A program made the translations under genes and the position numbers. The notes under the pieces were generated by a model. That model saw only the letters and a program-made list of their open reading frames with translations. It ran no database searches and was not told the origin of the DNA. From Neobacillus kokaensis (GTDB lineage: Bacteria; Bacillota; Bacilli; Bacillales; Cytobacillaceae), in the NCBI RefSeq assembly GCF_014656545.1, contig NZ_BNDS01000014.1:1-64000 (forward strand): a stretch of DNA of 64,000 nt, given 5' to 3'. This document shows, piece after piece, positions 25,263 to 34,108 of the stretch; positions within the stretch are counted from its first letter, which is position 1; each line of letters starts with the position of its first letter.

Positions 25263-26615
25263 ATGTTAGAAAATATGCAAATACCTGAAATAACGGGGGA
25301 AACATTGAGAAGGATCCTGGATCATTCTTCTGATGAAATTTTCGTCATTGATGGCAATCAACAGATTATCTTTGTTAATAGTGTGTGTGAAAGGCATTAT
25401 GGTCTTAAACCGGAAGATGTCGTTGGCAAATATAACATTGAATTGTTTGAAAAGGGGTATTGGAAGCCGTCAATCGTTCCACTTGTTTTCAAGGAAAAGA
25501 AACCTGTTACAATTCGGCAGACAACCTATATAGGCGCGGAATTATTAACGACGGCTGTGCCGATTTTAAATGAGGACAATGAGATCGAACTAGTGGTCAC
25601 TACTTCTCGGGAGCTGCAGACTTTTAAGAGTATTAAAAAGGAACGAGAAAGTCAGCCTGAAAGCATGAATAATTCCACTCCGATCACCAATTGCAGTAAG
25701 ATGAAAGACATCCTAAAGGTTTGCGAAAAAATCGCCAAGGTGGATTCTACCATTCTAATTCAAGGAGAATCCGGAACAGGAAAAGGCGTGTTAGCGCAAT
25801 ATATTCATGATATTAGCAAACGGAAAACCAAAACATTTTTAAAAATAAACTGTGCTGCGCTGCCTGGAGACCTACTTGAATCTGAACTTTTCGGATATGC
25901 TGAAGGTTCATTTACTGGTGCAAGCAAGTATGGAAAGAAAGGGCTGCTGGAAATAGCCCATCAAGGCACATTGTTTCTTGATGAAATTGGTGAAATGCCG
26001 TTATCACTTCAGGCAAAGCTGCTGCAGGTGATTCAAGAAAAACAATTCCTATCGATAGGCGGCCATGAATTGAAGACAGTGGACGTCCGAATTATCGCCG
26101 CAACTAACCGCGATTTGGTCGAGATGGTACGAAAAGGCCTGTTCCGTGAAGACCTGTTTTACCGCTTAAATATTATCGATATTCACTTGCCGCCGCTAAG
26201 GGAGCGGAAGGAGGATATTATTCCATTAACCTATAATTTTCTATATAAGTTTAATAAGAAATATGAAATGAATAAAATTATCTCTCAAGAATGTTTGGAT
26301 ATTTTCTCCTCCTATTCATGGCCGGGAAATATCCGCCAGCTAGAAAACGTCATGGAGAGACTTGTCGTCACCAGCGATTCGATTATCCAGCGATATGACT
26401 TACCGGAGTTAATCACAAACAATACACAGCCGCAAGCACAGTATTCACTCCCTGCGAATCTGGACGATGCTCTTGAGCATGTAAAGGAAACTTTAGTGGT
26501 TCAGTCGTATAAAAAACATAAAAGCTCGAGAAAAGTTGCAAAGGATTTAAACATCAGCCAGACGCGGGCTGTCAAGCTGATAAATGAGTATTGCAGTAAT
26601 TTAACTGAATCATAA
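25263..26615 (+). CDS. Sigma-54-dependent transcriptional activator with PAS domain
   Basis: Enhancer-binding protein of 450 aa. A PAS sensor domain (about residues 10-120, SSDEIFVIDGNQQIIFVNS) is followed by an AAA+ domain with Walker A GESGTGKG (168-175), the sigma-54 contact loop GSFTGA (215-220, a common variant of GAFTGA), Walker B TLFLDE (236-241) and the R-finger region FREDLFYRL. The C-terminal helix-turn-helix is near residues 415-445 (SSRKVAKDLNISQTRAVKLI). The start follows AAGGGG by 10 nt. It is divergent from the oxygenase operon and next to its -24/-12 promoter, so it very probably activates that operon in response to the substrate or an intermediate sensed by PAS. Confidence 0.92.
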   Translation: MLENMQIPEITGETLRRILDHSSDEIFVIDGNQQIIFVNSVCERHYGLKPEDVVGKYNIELFEKGYWKPSIVPLVFKEKKPVTIRQTTYIGAELLTTAVPILNEDNEIELVVTTSRELQTFKSIKKERESQPESMNNSTPITNCSKMKDILKVCEKIAKVDSTILIQGESGTGKGVLAQYIHDISKRKTKTFLKINCAALPGDLLESELFGYAEGSFTGASKYGKKGLLEIAHQGTLFLDEIGEMPLSLQAKLLQVIQEKQFLSIGGHELKTVDVRIIAATNRDLVEMVRKGLFREDLFYRLNIIDIHLPPLRERKEDIIPLTYNFLYKFNKKYEMNKIISQECLDIFSSYSWPGNIRQLENVMERLVVTSDSIIQRYDLPELITNNTQPQAQYSLPANLDDALEHVKETLVVQSYKKHKSSRKVAKDLNISQTRAVKLINEYCSNLTES

Positions 26616-26616
26616 G

Positions 26617-26650
26617 TTTTTTGAGCCGCTTTAAGTAAGCGGCTCTTTTC
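26617..26650. terminator. Bidirectional terminator between activator and siderophore operon
   Basis: GAGCCGCTT/AAGCGGCTC (26623-26631 and 26637-26645) with T runs on both sides separates the two convergent transcription units. Confidence 0.88.
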
Positions 26651-26674
26651 CTTCACTCAATGAAAAACCAAATA

Positions 26675-27856
26675 TCATTCAATGTAGAAATGCTCTGGAT
26701 GCGGGTGACTAAGAAATTCATGGTGCGAAATTGCCCAGCCATAGGCTCCGGCATAATGAAAGAGAAGAATATCTCCAGCCCGTAAGCAAGATACCGGCAC
26801 TTCCCTTGCTAATATATCATTAGGTGTGCATAGCTCTCCGGCAACAGTAATAATAGTCTCTTTAATTTCAGGACGTTCAAAAGGATAAACCCATTTCTCT
26901 ATTGGGATGATTGTAAAAGGATGACTTTGTTTCCACGCTGCCGGCAGTCTAAAATGATGACTTCCTCCGCGAATAACACAGAAGGTTTGACCATGATTTT
27001 GTTTAATGTCCAATACCTCTGCTGCATAGTATCCACAAGATGAAGTAATATAACGGCCACATTCAAACAGAACCTTATAGCCGGAGTCACGATGCTTTTC
27101 CAGTACGTGTTCTAAACGCTGAATGAAATCCCCCCAGTTAAACTGATGTTCTATCTCGCGGTAGTTAATCCCAATTCCACCACCTACATTTAAATAAGAC
27201 AAGTCTAGGTGCCACTCCTTTTGCCACCTTTTGGCCGTTCCGAAGCAATGATCCACAAATTCCGCATGCGTTTTTCCATCCACATTATTAGACATAGCGT
27301 GGAAATGAAAGCCGTGAAGCTTTACATTCGACAGACTTTGCACCAAAGAAATAGCAGAGGGGATTTTTCCTTCTTCCATTCCAAACTGTGTCGGCACACC
27401 TGCCATTTTCAATTGAGCATTTGGAACAGAGTGGTTAAGATTGACGCGCAGTAAGATGGCCTGGCTTATTCCTTTTTGAGCGGCAATGTAATTCACTAAT
27501 TGTAATTCATGAACACTTTCAACATGGAGTAAGCTGACGCCGTAATCCATTGCTCCTGCAATTTCTTCTTCTGTTTTCCCTGGACCCCCGAACAAGATAG
27601 GGATTTTTTCATCCACTGCCCTAATCTTTTCAATTTCGCCCAGTGAAGCTGCTTCAAATCCATGAACAATCGGAACCAGTGCCTTTAAAAGAGACAGGTC
27701 TGAATTTGCTTTAATCGCATAAAATAAACGACACACTTGGGGCAGCGTTCCCATCAATTGATTAACATGATGGCGAAGTTTTGATAAGTCATAAATATAA
27801 GCACAAAATGGGTTTTTCCGTTCCTTCTTAAGAGATTGCACAATTCTTTCTATCAT
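26675..27856 (-). CDS. PLP-dependent decarboxylase of siderophore synthesis (SbnH-like)
   Basis: Fold-type III PLP enzyme (393 aa) of the ornithine/diaminopimelate decarboxylase family. The cofactor lysine is in FYAIKANS (residue 49), the phosphate loop is VGGGIGINY, the dimer-interface cysteine is in GELCTPND, and the end YGWAISHHEFLSHPHPE recalls SbnH, which decarboxylates citryl-diaminopropionate in staphyloferrin B synthesis. The ATG used follows AGGAG by 11 nt; the in-frame GTG four codons earlier overlaps that site. Last gene of the Fur-boxed operon, 24 bp after the exporter gene. It may decarboxylate a citryl-diamino-acid intermediate or supply the diamine itself. A racemase role (SfaC-like) is an alternative; a lysine-synthesis LysA role is unlikely here. 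Confidence 0.83.
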   Translation of the reverse strand: MIERIVQSLKKERKNPFCAYIYDLSKLRHHVNQLMGTLPQVCRLFYAIKANSDLSLLKALVPIVHGFEAASLGEIEKIRAVDEKIPILFGGPGKTEEEIAGAMDYGVSLLHVESVHELQLVNYIAAQKGISQAILLRVNLNHSVPNAQLKMAGVPTQFGMEEGKIPSAISLVQSLSNVKLHGFHFHAMSNNVDGKTHAEFVDHCFGTAKRWQKEWHLDLSYLNVGGGIGINYREIEHQFNWGDFIQRLEHVLEKHRDSGYKVLFECGRYITSSCGYYAAEVLDIKQNHGQTFCVIRGGSHHFRLPAAWKQSHPFTIIPIEKWVYPFERPEIKETIITVAGELCTPNDILAREVPVSCLRAGDILLFHYAGAYGWAISHHEFLSHPHPEHFYIE

Positions 27857-27880
27857 TTGTCTATACACTCCTATACAATC

Positions 27881-29104
27881 TTACAAGTTCCAAATTTGTC
27901 GTCTTCCAACCACAATAAGGATGGTTGTTACTATACAGCCCGCCCCCATCAGGATACCGGCCGATAAAGTGCCTGTCACTGAAGCAACCGCTCCTATCAA
28001 GATCGCTCCAAGTGGAATAAAGCCCCTATCCATTAAAGCAATGCTTAAAATCCTTCCCCGCAGTTGATCTGGTACATGTATTTGTAATGTAATTCGGCTC
28101 ATCGTTCGATAGGTCTGACTCGTTAAACCTACGAGGAACATCGCTGCACCGGCTGTTATAATATTTGTACTCCCTATAAATAAAAGCAAAGAAAAACCAA
28201 AACCTATTATAGAATACACCAGCCATCTTCCTGCACCTTTCACTTCTTTCCGTATTGAAAGCCAAACGGTGCCTCCTAGTGCACCAACCGATGAAATGGA
28301 TAGAAGCAGTCCAAATCCTTCTGAACCCAAGTGTAATAGATCTCTAGTAAATAGCGGCATCATCGTGGTATAAGGAAAGCCAAATACCATTGGGACGATC
28401 GCTAAGAGGAATAAAGCTTGCACTGGGGGTGTACTTTTTACAAAAGCGGCAACCTCACGGAAGGTTGCTTTTTCTCTTTCCTTTTTAATAGTTTCTAAAG
28501 AAGGGTTTGGGCGTATTATATGTAAAGAGAGGATAACACCAAGCGTTCCCCATGCGTTAATATAAAAGAGATCCTCCAAATCTGTGACGGCAAGCAGCAT
28601 ACCTGCAACGGCCGGCCCAATCATCCGAGACAGATGAATGATCGTTGTATTAATAGCAATCGCGCTTATCAGCGCGGTTTGCGGCACTAGGTTTGGCACT
28701 AGAGCATTACGAATAGGAGGATCCATCGCCGCCAATATCGACCTTATGGTTACAATGAACACGAAAAGCCAATATGACTGCCGCATTTCAACAAGATAAG
28801 CAAGACAGAATGTGAACAGCATCATTCCGATTTGGATGAAAATAAGTAATCTTCGCCGATCATATCGATCTGCCAATATACCTGCCGGAACACTGAATAG
28901 AAATGCTGGCAGCAGCCGGCAGCCATTGATCAGCGCCAAGTGAAGCGGGGAATTGGTAAACTGTAAGACTACCCAGTTGAGGGCCGTGATATCCATCCAA
29001 TCTCCCACTCTTGTCAAGAAGCTCCCTGACATAAAAAGGCTAAACATTCGTGATTGGAGTGCAAAGTGTATTGGCTTTGTATATTGAACATCTACTTGTG
29101 CCAT
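27881..29104 (-). CDS. MFS transporter, probable siderophore exporter
   Basis: Twelve-helix major facilitator of 407 aa in the EntS/MFS_3 branch, with the loop motif GILADRYDRRRLL between helices 2 and 3 and a short cytoplasmic N-terminus. EntS-like proteins such as SfaA and SbnD export siderophores and are encoded within NIS gene clusters. It starts 5 bp after the second synthetase gene, with ribosome site GAAGGG, so it belongs to the same operon. Export of the siderophore made by the neighbouring genes is the natural inference. No binding protein or importer for the ferric form is encoded in this window. Confidence 0.83.
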   Translation of the reverse strand: MAQVDVQYTKPIHFALQSRMFSLFMSGSFLTRVGDWMDITALNWVVLQFTNSPLHLALINGCRLLPAFLFSVPAGILADRYDRRRLLIFIQIGMMLFTFCLAYLVEMRQSYWLFVFIVTIRSILAAMDPPIRNALVPNLVPQTALISAIAINTTIIHLSRMIGPAVAGMLLAVTDLEDLFYINAWGTLGVILSLHIIRPNPSLETIKKEREKATFREVAAFVKSTPPVQALFLLAIVPMVFGFPYTTMMPLFTRDLLHLGSEGFGLLLSISSVGALGGTVWLSIRKEVKGAGRWLVYSIIGFGFSLLLFIGSTNIITAGAAMFLVGLTSQTYRTMSRITLQIHVPDQLRGRILSIALMDRGFIPLGAILIGAVASVTGTLSAGILMGAGCIVTTILIVVGRRQIWNL

Positions 29105-29109
29105 AACAC

Positions 29110-31200
29110 TTACCCTTCCTTCTCCCCAAAGTCGTGTAAAGGGTTAAGAACAATTGCATAAGAGTAGTTTTTCCCTTTAGGCTCCAGCCGCATTTTCGTC
29201 AGTGCTTTATGAGATACCTTTTCTTGGTATAATGCAGTTCTATCTATATTGATACTTTCCCGATATGAAGGCTGTTTTTCCAATTGGTCGAATACTTCTT
29301 TGCAGATCAAATGAACCTGCTGCCACAACTCCTTCTCTCTTAATCCAAACTGTTTACATACTTGAAGAATCAGTTCCCCGCAATGATTCTGAAAGACCGT
29401 ATAAAAAACCTTGTTATGCATTTCCGAAATACAATCTGTCAATGTGACCGATCCAGGATAAAATTGCACGTCGATTTGATGCTGCTGCAGCCTTGGCCGA
29501 TAAATTCTTGTACCACCCCAGTCACGGAATAACACTCGAACAGGACAGCCATGCTTAAATACGATGACACTATTTTGTAAATGCCCTTCTAATCCAATTC
29601 CGTATTTTGTCATCAGCGTAAGGAAGCCCGGGAGCGCAATGGACAGATATTCTGAGACGAATTGAAACGCTGCCTGACGAAGAGCAGGTTCATTTTTCTG
29701 TCTTGCATATTGTTCAATTAACTCGAACAGAACCGACTTTTCTGAAATGGGTGATTCAGCAAACAACGAGCTGCCAACGATTGCTACTTCGTCATCAGTG
29801 ATGAATGACTCTACATTCTCCCTTATTACAGCAGATAAATTTCTATCCTTCAGTTCATGATGATGATCTCTATTACTAGCTTTATAATTAAATCCTCCGT
29901 ATTCGCAAACAGGTATGAATGTCTTCAATAAGTTTTGCTCCCGCTGCATAACAGAACAGATCAATTGCGTAAAAACAGCTGCATTGTTTGTTGTTTGAGC
30001 TGAGATAGAGCGAACGGTAGAAGTCATCTGACTGTTAACAGCAACTTTAATAGAATGCTTGGAAGTTTCTCCATTCCCTAGAGGTACCACAGTTCTAAAC
30101 GAAGAGGTAGCCCCGCATGGCACCACGATACCGTGCAGCGGAATAACGATGTGCTGCTCTATTTCCTGCTGGTAGATTACTGGAATTGCATGTTTTAACT
30201 GCCATGGGTGTACGGGGACAAAGACATAATCAGCCATATTTAAACCGAGTTCTGCCAACTCTTGTTCAGCTGTCCTTGGTAAGTGGGGATACTCTTTAAA
30301 AAGAAAGGCGTTGGCATCCTGCTCATGTTCCTCACTCCCCCTCCACTCTGCAAAATCCTTTCGTATCGCTGCAAAATGAAGACCTGCTGCACCCTCAAAT
30401 TCAGGGGCATAACGAAAAACGTCCTCCGGTTCCATCCCCATTTTTGTTTTCGTTCCTGGATGAAGATTATGACCTTCTATAGATAATTGTTCAAAAAATA
30501 AACTAGTATCAAATCGACGATTTTGTTTCTTTTGTAATAGGACATAATCGATCGTATTAGTGACCCCTTGCTCGGCAGCTTGCTGTTGAAGTTCCTTTTT
30601 CTTTTGGTTCCAATAGGCATAGGAGAGTGCCAGGTTTGCACTTCCGTTGATTAGCTCTTCAGTAAACCTTTGCCAAGAACTGTGCTCACTGTTCACCTCT
30701 GCTTTACAGCCCAGCAACTCAAGCAGCTCAGCTGCGTGCTTGATTGTTTTAATCTCCATATTAAAAATATGCAGAATGTCTCCTTCTACCTCTGAACGGT
30801 TATAGGCATACCTTCGGCCTACAGGAATAACGAGGCAGCCCTCCGATGATAGGGGGTAAAGCTTATAGACCTTTCCACTTTTTAGTGGATACGTATGTAG
30901 TACAGCCATAATCCTTTGCCAGAATTCATCAATTGCCGGAACATTTAAAGCATAAATGGATTCAATGACTACCAAATCATATGAATTTGAATCAAGTCCC
31001 TTTATATCTTCCCGCAGCATAGAACTTGCAAGGCGCCGTAAAATACCTTGTCGCCCTTTTGTAAGAGATTGCACATATACAGAAGCCATTTCAGGATGCT
31101 TACTTCGCAAAAAATTCAGAACCTTAAGTTCATCTTTCAACATATCGCCTTCTTTAAACGAGGTTTCCTTTTTCAGAAGCTGTGCTGAAGTGATGCTCAT
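29110..31200 (-). CDS. IucA/IucC family siderophore synthetase (second)
   Basis: NRPS-independent siderophore (NIS) synthetase of 696 aa, which joins a citrate or dicarboxylate carboxyl group to an amine through an acyl-adenylate. Conserved blocks: EGHNLHPGTKTKMG, PVHPWQLKHAIP, TTNNAAVFTQL after SSFRTVVPLG, GLEGHLQNSVIV and LFRDWGG; the ferric reductase-like C-terminal FhuF region follows. It is about 80-100 residues longer than IucA or IucC because of an N-terminal extension shared with its neighbour (LRSKHPEMASVYVQSLTKGR). The ATG (MSITSAQ) overlaps the stop of the first synthetase by 4 bp. Which half-reaction it performs cannot be read from sequence alone. Confidence 0.9.
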   Translation of the reverse strand: MSITSAQLLKKETSFKEGDMLKDELKVLNFLRSKHPEMASVYVQSLTKGRQGILRRLASSMLREDIKGLDSNSYDLVVIESIYALNVPAIDEFWQRIMAVLHTYPLKSGKVYKLYPLSSEGCLVIPVGRRYAYNRSEVEGDILHIFNMEIKTIKHAAELLELLGCKAEVNSEHSSWQRFTEELINGSANLALSYAYWNQKKKELQQQAAEQGVTNTIDYVLLQKKQNRRFDTSLFFEQLSIEGHNLHPGTKTKMGMEPEDVFRYAPEFEGAAGLHFAAIRKDFAEWRGSEEHEQDANAFLFKEYPHLPRTAEQELAELGLNMADYVFVPVHPWQLKHAIPVIYQQEIEQHIVIPLHGIVVPCGATSSFRTVVPLGNGETSKHSIKVAVNSQMTSTVRSISAQTTNNAAVFTQLICSVMQREQNLLKTFIPVCEYGGFNYKASNRDHHHELKDRNLSAVIRENVESFITDDEVAIVGSSLFAESPISEKSVLFELIEQYARQKNEPALRQAAFQFVSEYLSIALPGFLTLMTKYGIGLEGHLQNSVIVFKHGCPVRVLFRDWGGTRIYRPRLQQHQIDVQFYPGSVTLTDCISEMHNKVFYTVFQNHCGELILQVCKQFGLREKELWQQVHLICKEVFDQLEKQPSYRESINIDRTALYQEKVSHKALTKMRLEPKGKNYSYAIVLNPLHDFGEKEG

Positions 31201-33191
31201 AATGGCAGCTCTCCTTTCCACTCCGCTATTGGATTAGGAACTTTAATAAAAGGGTAAACCGTTACATCCCCTCGCAGCCTCATTGTCGTTAGCGCCTTCA
31301 AGTCTATCATCGGTTGAAACAGAGCCCGCTCATCCTCCGCCGCCTGTTCTCTGATCTCAGGGTCCTTTTTTAGTTCTGTAAAAACGGACCTTATAACCGT
31401 CACAACCTGCTTCCAAAGCTCCTTCTCATCCATTCCAAGGTACCGGACGATACATGTGATTAATTCAGCGAAGTGATTTTGAAGGACAGAATAGGAGATA
31501 ATATTTCGTAATTGCTCTACCTTGTCCGTTACAATAGAAGAACCAGGGTAAATCCTCGGTTGAAATCCTTCCCTCATTAATCTTGGCGTATAAATCCGTA
31601 TACCACCAAAATCTCTTAAAAGCATACGTACCAATTCTCCCTTATAAAATACAGAAACACTATTCTGCATATGGCCCTCTAAACTTATTCCATAGCGCAC
31701 CATTAAAGTGAAAAAGCCAGGTAACGACGTTTCCGCATATTTTTCGATGAATATACAGGCAGCCTTTGTCAGACTGGATAACTGATAATGAGCTGCCAGC
31801 TCTTTGATCAATTCAATCGCAATAGGTTTACCACTAATAGGTGAATCAGCTAAAAGCGCTGCCGCCGCCATCGGTATTTCCTCTTCTTTTTTAATATAGT
31901 TCTCAGGGTTCTCCCGTAAGATGGAGGCTAAGTTCGCTTGGAGTTTCCACCGTCTATCCTCTGATAAATCTTGGTTCTTTGGTTGAAAATAAGCGCCGGC
32001 TCGTTCTTTCAGAACAACAAAATTGCCGCCAAAATGGTTTTCTCTTTCTTGAATCTTAGCCAGTATCTCCGAAAGGACAGGTCCATTCTCTACTGAATTT
32101 GGTGATACAGTACGTATCGCGCTAGTGGTTTGAACATTTACCGCGGTTTTAATATGATGCCTGTTCTGTCCTCGGTTTTGAATAGGAGCTAATGAGCGAA
32201 AAGAAACTAGTGACTGTGCAGGAATATGAAATTCTGAAATTAGTACAATCTTTCGCTGCTCAATCTCTTCTTTGTAAAGACTGATCAAAGTATGATCAAA
32301 CTGCCAAGGATGAACAGGAATCAGTTCAAACTGAGCAGGGTCCAACCCCTTTTCGTCTAAAACCTTTTCAACAGTTGATTGTAAGCCTTCATATTCTTTG
32401 TATAGCAAAGTTGTAACAGTATGAGCATCCATAGAGGACGTTTGACAATTTTCCTTTAAAACTGCTGCAAACGCGATTTTCGGTACAGCCCCCCATTCTG
32501 GTGAATACTCAATCACGTCCAACACATCTAGGCCAAACTTTGTTTTCGCTCCCGGATGTAGAGGATGCCCCTCAACAACCCATTGTTCATAGAAAGCAAG
32601 CGGACTAAAGTTCTTGTGTTCCTTACACTGTTTGGTCACCCATTCTAAGGAAGTATGTATCTTTTGCGAGCGGGCACGAGCTATTAGCTCCTTCTTTCTA
32701 AGCTTCGCCCCTGTCAGGGCTAAAGCAAAATTTGCTGCACCATTCTGGATTTCCAGCTTAAATCGCTGAAACTGGTGTTCCTGTGCCTCCTCCAGTACTC
32801 CTTCCTGCCTAAGTAAGTCAAGAAGTTCAACAGGATGAAATATTGTAGTAGCCTGAGGGCTGTCAATTACAACATCCCCTTCTAAATCAAACCTTCCGAG
32901 TGAATGCTTTTTTACATCTACCTGAAAAGCTTTTCCGCTGGACAGTTGAACGTAAATCATTTGTCTTGGTTCTTCCAGCCACGTAACTCTCGCTTCATCT
33001 ATTATTCCCTCACGTATAAGCGCCTGAAATAACCGCTGGAATATCCCTCTTCTTCCTAACTGAAGATTCATAATGTATAGTTCTTCCCATTCAGGTTTGT
33101 GATTCCTGATGAAGGATAGGGTTTTTAATTCTTCCTGATCTAAAAACTTATTTCTGGCTTTTTGAATACGTTCGATAGGTATAACAGTCAT
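31197..33191 (-). CDS. IucA/IucC family siderophore synthetase (first)
   Basis: NIS synthetase of 664 aa and first gene of the Fur-boxed operon. Family blocks: VEGHPLHPGAKTKFG, PVHPWQFDHTLI, SFRSLAPIQNRG, SLEGHMQNSVSV and LLRDFGGIRIY. It has the same N-terminal extension of about 80 residues as the second synthetase (LSFIRNHKPEWEELYIMNLQ), which points to duplication of a common ancestor. The ATG (MTVIPIERI) follows AAGGGGAGAAAAC. Two synthetases, an EntS-like exporter and an SbnH-like decarboxylase resemble the gene content of staphyloferrin-type clusters. Staphyloferrin B itself needs three synthetases, so the product here may differ. Confidence 0.9.
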   Translation of the reverse strand: MTVIPIERIQKARNKFLDQEELKTLSFIRNHKPEWEELYIMNLQLGRRGIFQRLFQALIREGIIDEARVTWLEEPRQMIYVQLSSGKAFQVDVKKHSLGRFDLEGDVVIDSPQATTIFHPVELLDLLRQEGVLEEAQEHQFQRFKLEIQNGAANFALALTGAKLRKKELIARARSQKIHTSLEWVTKQCKEHKNFSPLAFYEQWVVEGHPLHPGAKTKFGLDVLDVIEYSPEWGAVPKIAFAAVLKENCQTSSMDAHTVTTLLYKEYEGLQSTVEKVLDEKGLDPAQFELIPVHPWQFDHTLISLYKEEIEQRKIVLISEFHIPAQSLVSFRSLAPIQNRGQNRHHIKTAVNVQTTSAIRTVSPNSVENGPVLSEILAKIQERENHFGGNFVVLKERAGAYFQPKNQDLSEDRRWKLQANLASILRENPENYIKKEEEIPMAAAALLADSPISGKPIAIELIKELAAHYQLSSLTKAACIFIEKYAETSLPGFFTLMVRYGISLEGHMQNSVSVFYKGELVRMLLRDFGGIRIYTPRLMREGFQPRIYPGSSIVTDKVEQLRNIISYSVLQNHFAELITCIVRYLGMDEKELWKQVVTVIRSVFTELKKDPEIREQAAEDERALFQPMIDLKALTTMRLRGDVTVYPFIKVPNPIAEWKGELPL

Positions 33192-33219
33192 GTTTTCTCC
33201 CCTTTTACTCAACATAAAT

Positions 33220-33285
33220 GATAATGATAATTATTATCAATGTAACTTACTTATTATCCTAGTCGATAATGATTATCATTGTCAA
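33220..33285 (-). promoter_or_regulatory. Two Fur boxes and promoter of the siderophore operon
   Basis: GATAATGATAATTATTATC (33220-33238) differs from the 19-bp Fur consensus GATAATGATAATCATTATC at one position; GATAATGATTATCATTGTC (33265-33283) differs at two. On the minus strand TTGACA (33280-33285) and TAGGAT (33256-33261), spacer 18 bp, form a promoter whose spacer is covered by the second box, and the first box lies just downstream of the start site. Iron-dependent repression by Fur is strongly indicated. Confidence 0.92.
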
Positions 33286-33328
33286 ATGACTTTTGTACTG
33301 AATAATTTTTTCCTTTTATAGCCAAAAA

Positions 33329-33366
33329 AGCCTACTATTCCATTTATTAAATGAATTAGCAGGCTT
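33329..33366. terminator. Hairpin in the sortase-siderophore intergenic region
   Basis: AAGCCT/AGGCTT outer arms enclose a further imperfect AT-rich stem (TTCATTTA-type). On the minus strand it is followed by a T run, so it could stop transcripts that pass the first sortase terminator or act for an unseen short transcript. Confidence 0.5.
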
Positions 33367-33445
33367 AAAATTTTAAAAATGTAAATTTATCCTGAATAAA
33401 AAAATGGTAACCTTGAAACAAAATTCAGGTAATATCTTAAAAAAG

Positions 33446-33476
33446 AAAAGGTGCCTAAATTCTATAGGCACCTTCC
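33446..33476 (-). terminator. Terminator of the sortase operon
   Basis: AGGTGCCTA/TAGGCACCT (about 33449-33473) with a 6-7 nt loop and a T tract on the minus strand, directly after the sortase stop codon. Confidence 0.9.
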
Positions 33477-33478
33477 TT

Positions 33479-34108
33479 TTATGAATGATTTGCAATTTTT
33501 TTGTCAATTAAATCGGCAACTAATATATACCGCTGCGGTGCATCACCAATATAATAGAAAGGGTAACAGGTGGTCACAGTTAATGTTGCCCTTGGTTTGG
33601 GGACGATCACGGTACGATCATCTGCATCAACAATCCGTACTCTTCTTACCTTATAAGTGAATTCGCCGGCTGCAGTCGTAACAACGAACAAATCCCCTTT
33701 TCCTACGTTGCCCAGCTGCCTAAAAACGGTATCCCTGTGTCCGGATAGGACGGAATTGTCTTTTTCACCTGGAAGAACACTGCCGGCAAAATGACCTACT
33801 CCTTTTTCAAGCTCATCTTCATCCGTTCCATGATAAATAGTCAGCTGTTTATCAAGCTTTGGGATGTATAGTTCTCCCAATTGCTCACCCATCTTTGGCC
33901 GGACAGGGTATAAAGGAGCTGGCTCTTCGGACTTTATTGGACTCACTTTCGTTTTATTAGAGATTGGCTGTTTTTTTTTTTCTTTCACAGCGGTCGTTTC
34001 AGAAGTCCCGGTTTGAAGCATGGGGCGAATATTTATGATCGTAATCCATACACCTGCTAAGATTAGACAAATACTAATTAATCTTCGAGCAGTAAGCTTT
34101 TTTTTCAT
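33479..34108 (-). CDS. Class D sortase
   Basis: Membrane-anchored transpeptidase (209 aa) that links surface proteins to the cell wall. A single N-terminal membrane helix (residues 9-27) is followed by a linker and the sortase barrel with His124 (LSGHRDT), catalytic Cys181 (TLTVTTCYPF) and Arg193 (APQRYI). The TLxTC-type motif and length fit class D enzymes of spore-formers, which prefer LPNTA-type signals. The gene directly upstream encodes a protein ending in LPNTAG and overlaps it by 4 bp, so that protein is very likely the dedicated substrate. A housekeeping class A role is unlikely in this context. Confidence 0.9.
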   Translation of the reverse strand: MKKKLTARRLISICLILAGVWITIINIRPMLQTGTSETTAVKEKKKQPISNKTKVSPIKSEEPAPLYPVRPKMGEQLGELYIPKLDKQLTIYHGTDEDELEKGVGHFAGSVLPGEKDNSVLSGHRDTVFRQLGNVGKGDLFVVTTAAGEFTYKVRRVRIVDADDRTVIVPKPRATLTVTTCYPFYYIGDAPQRYILVADLIDKKIANHS

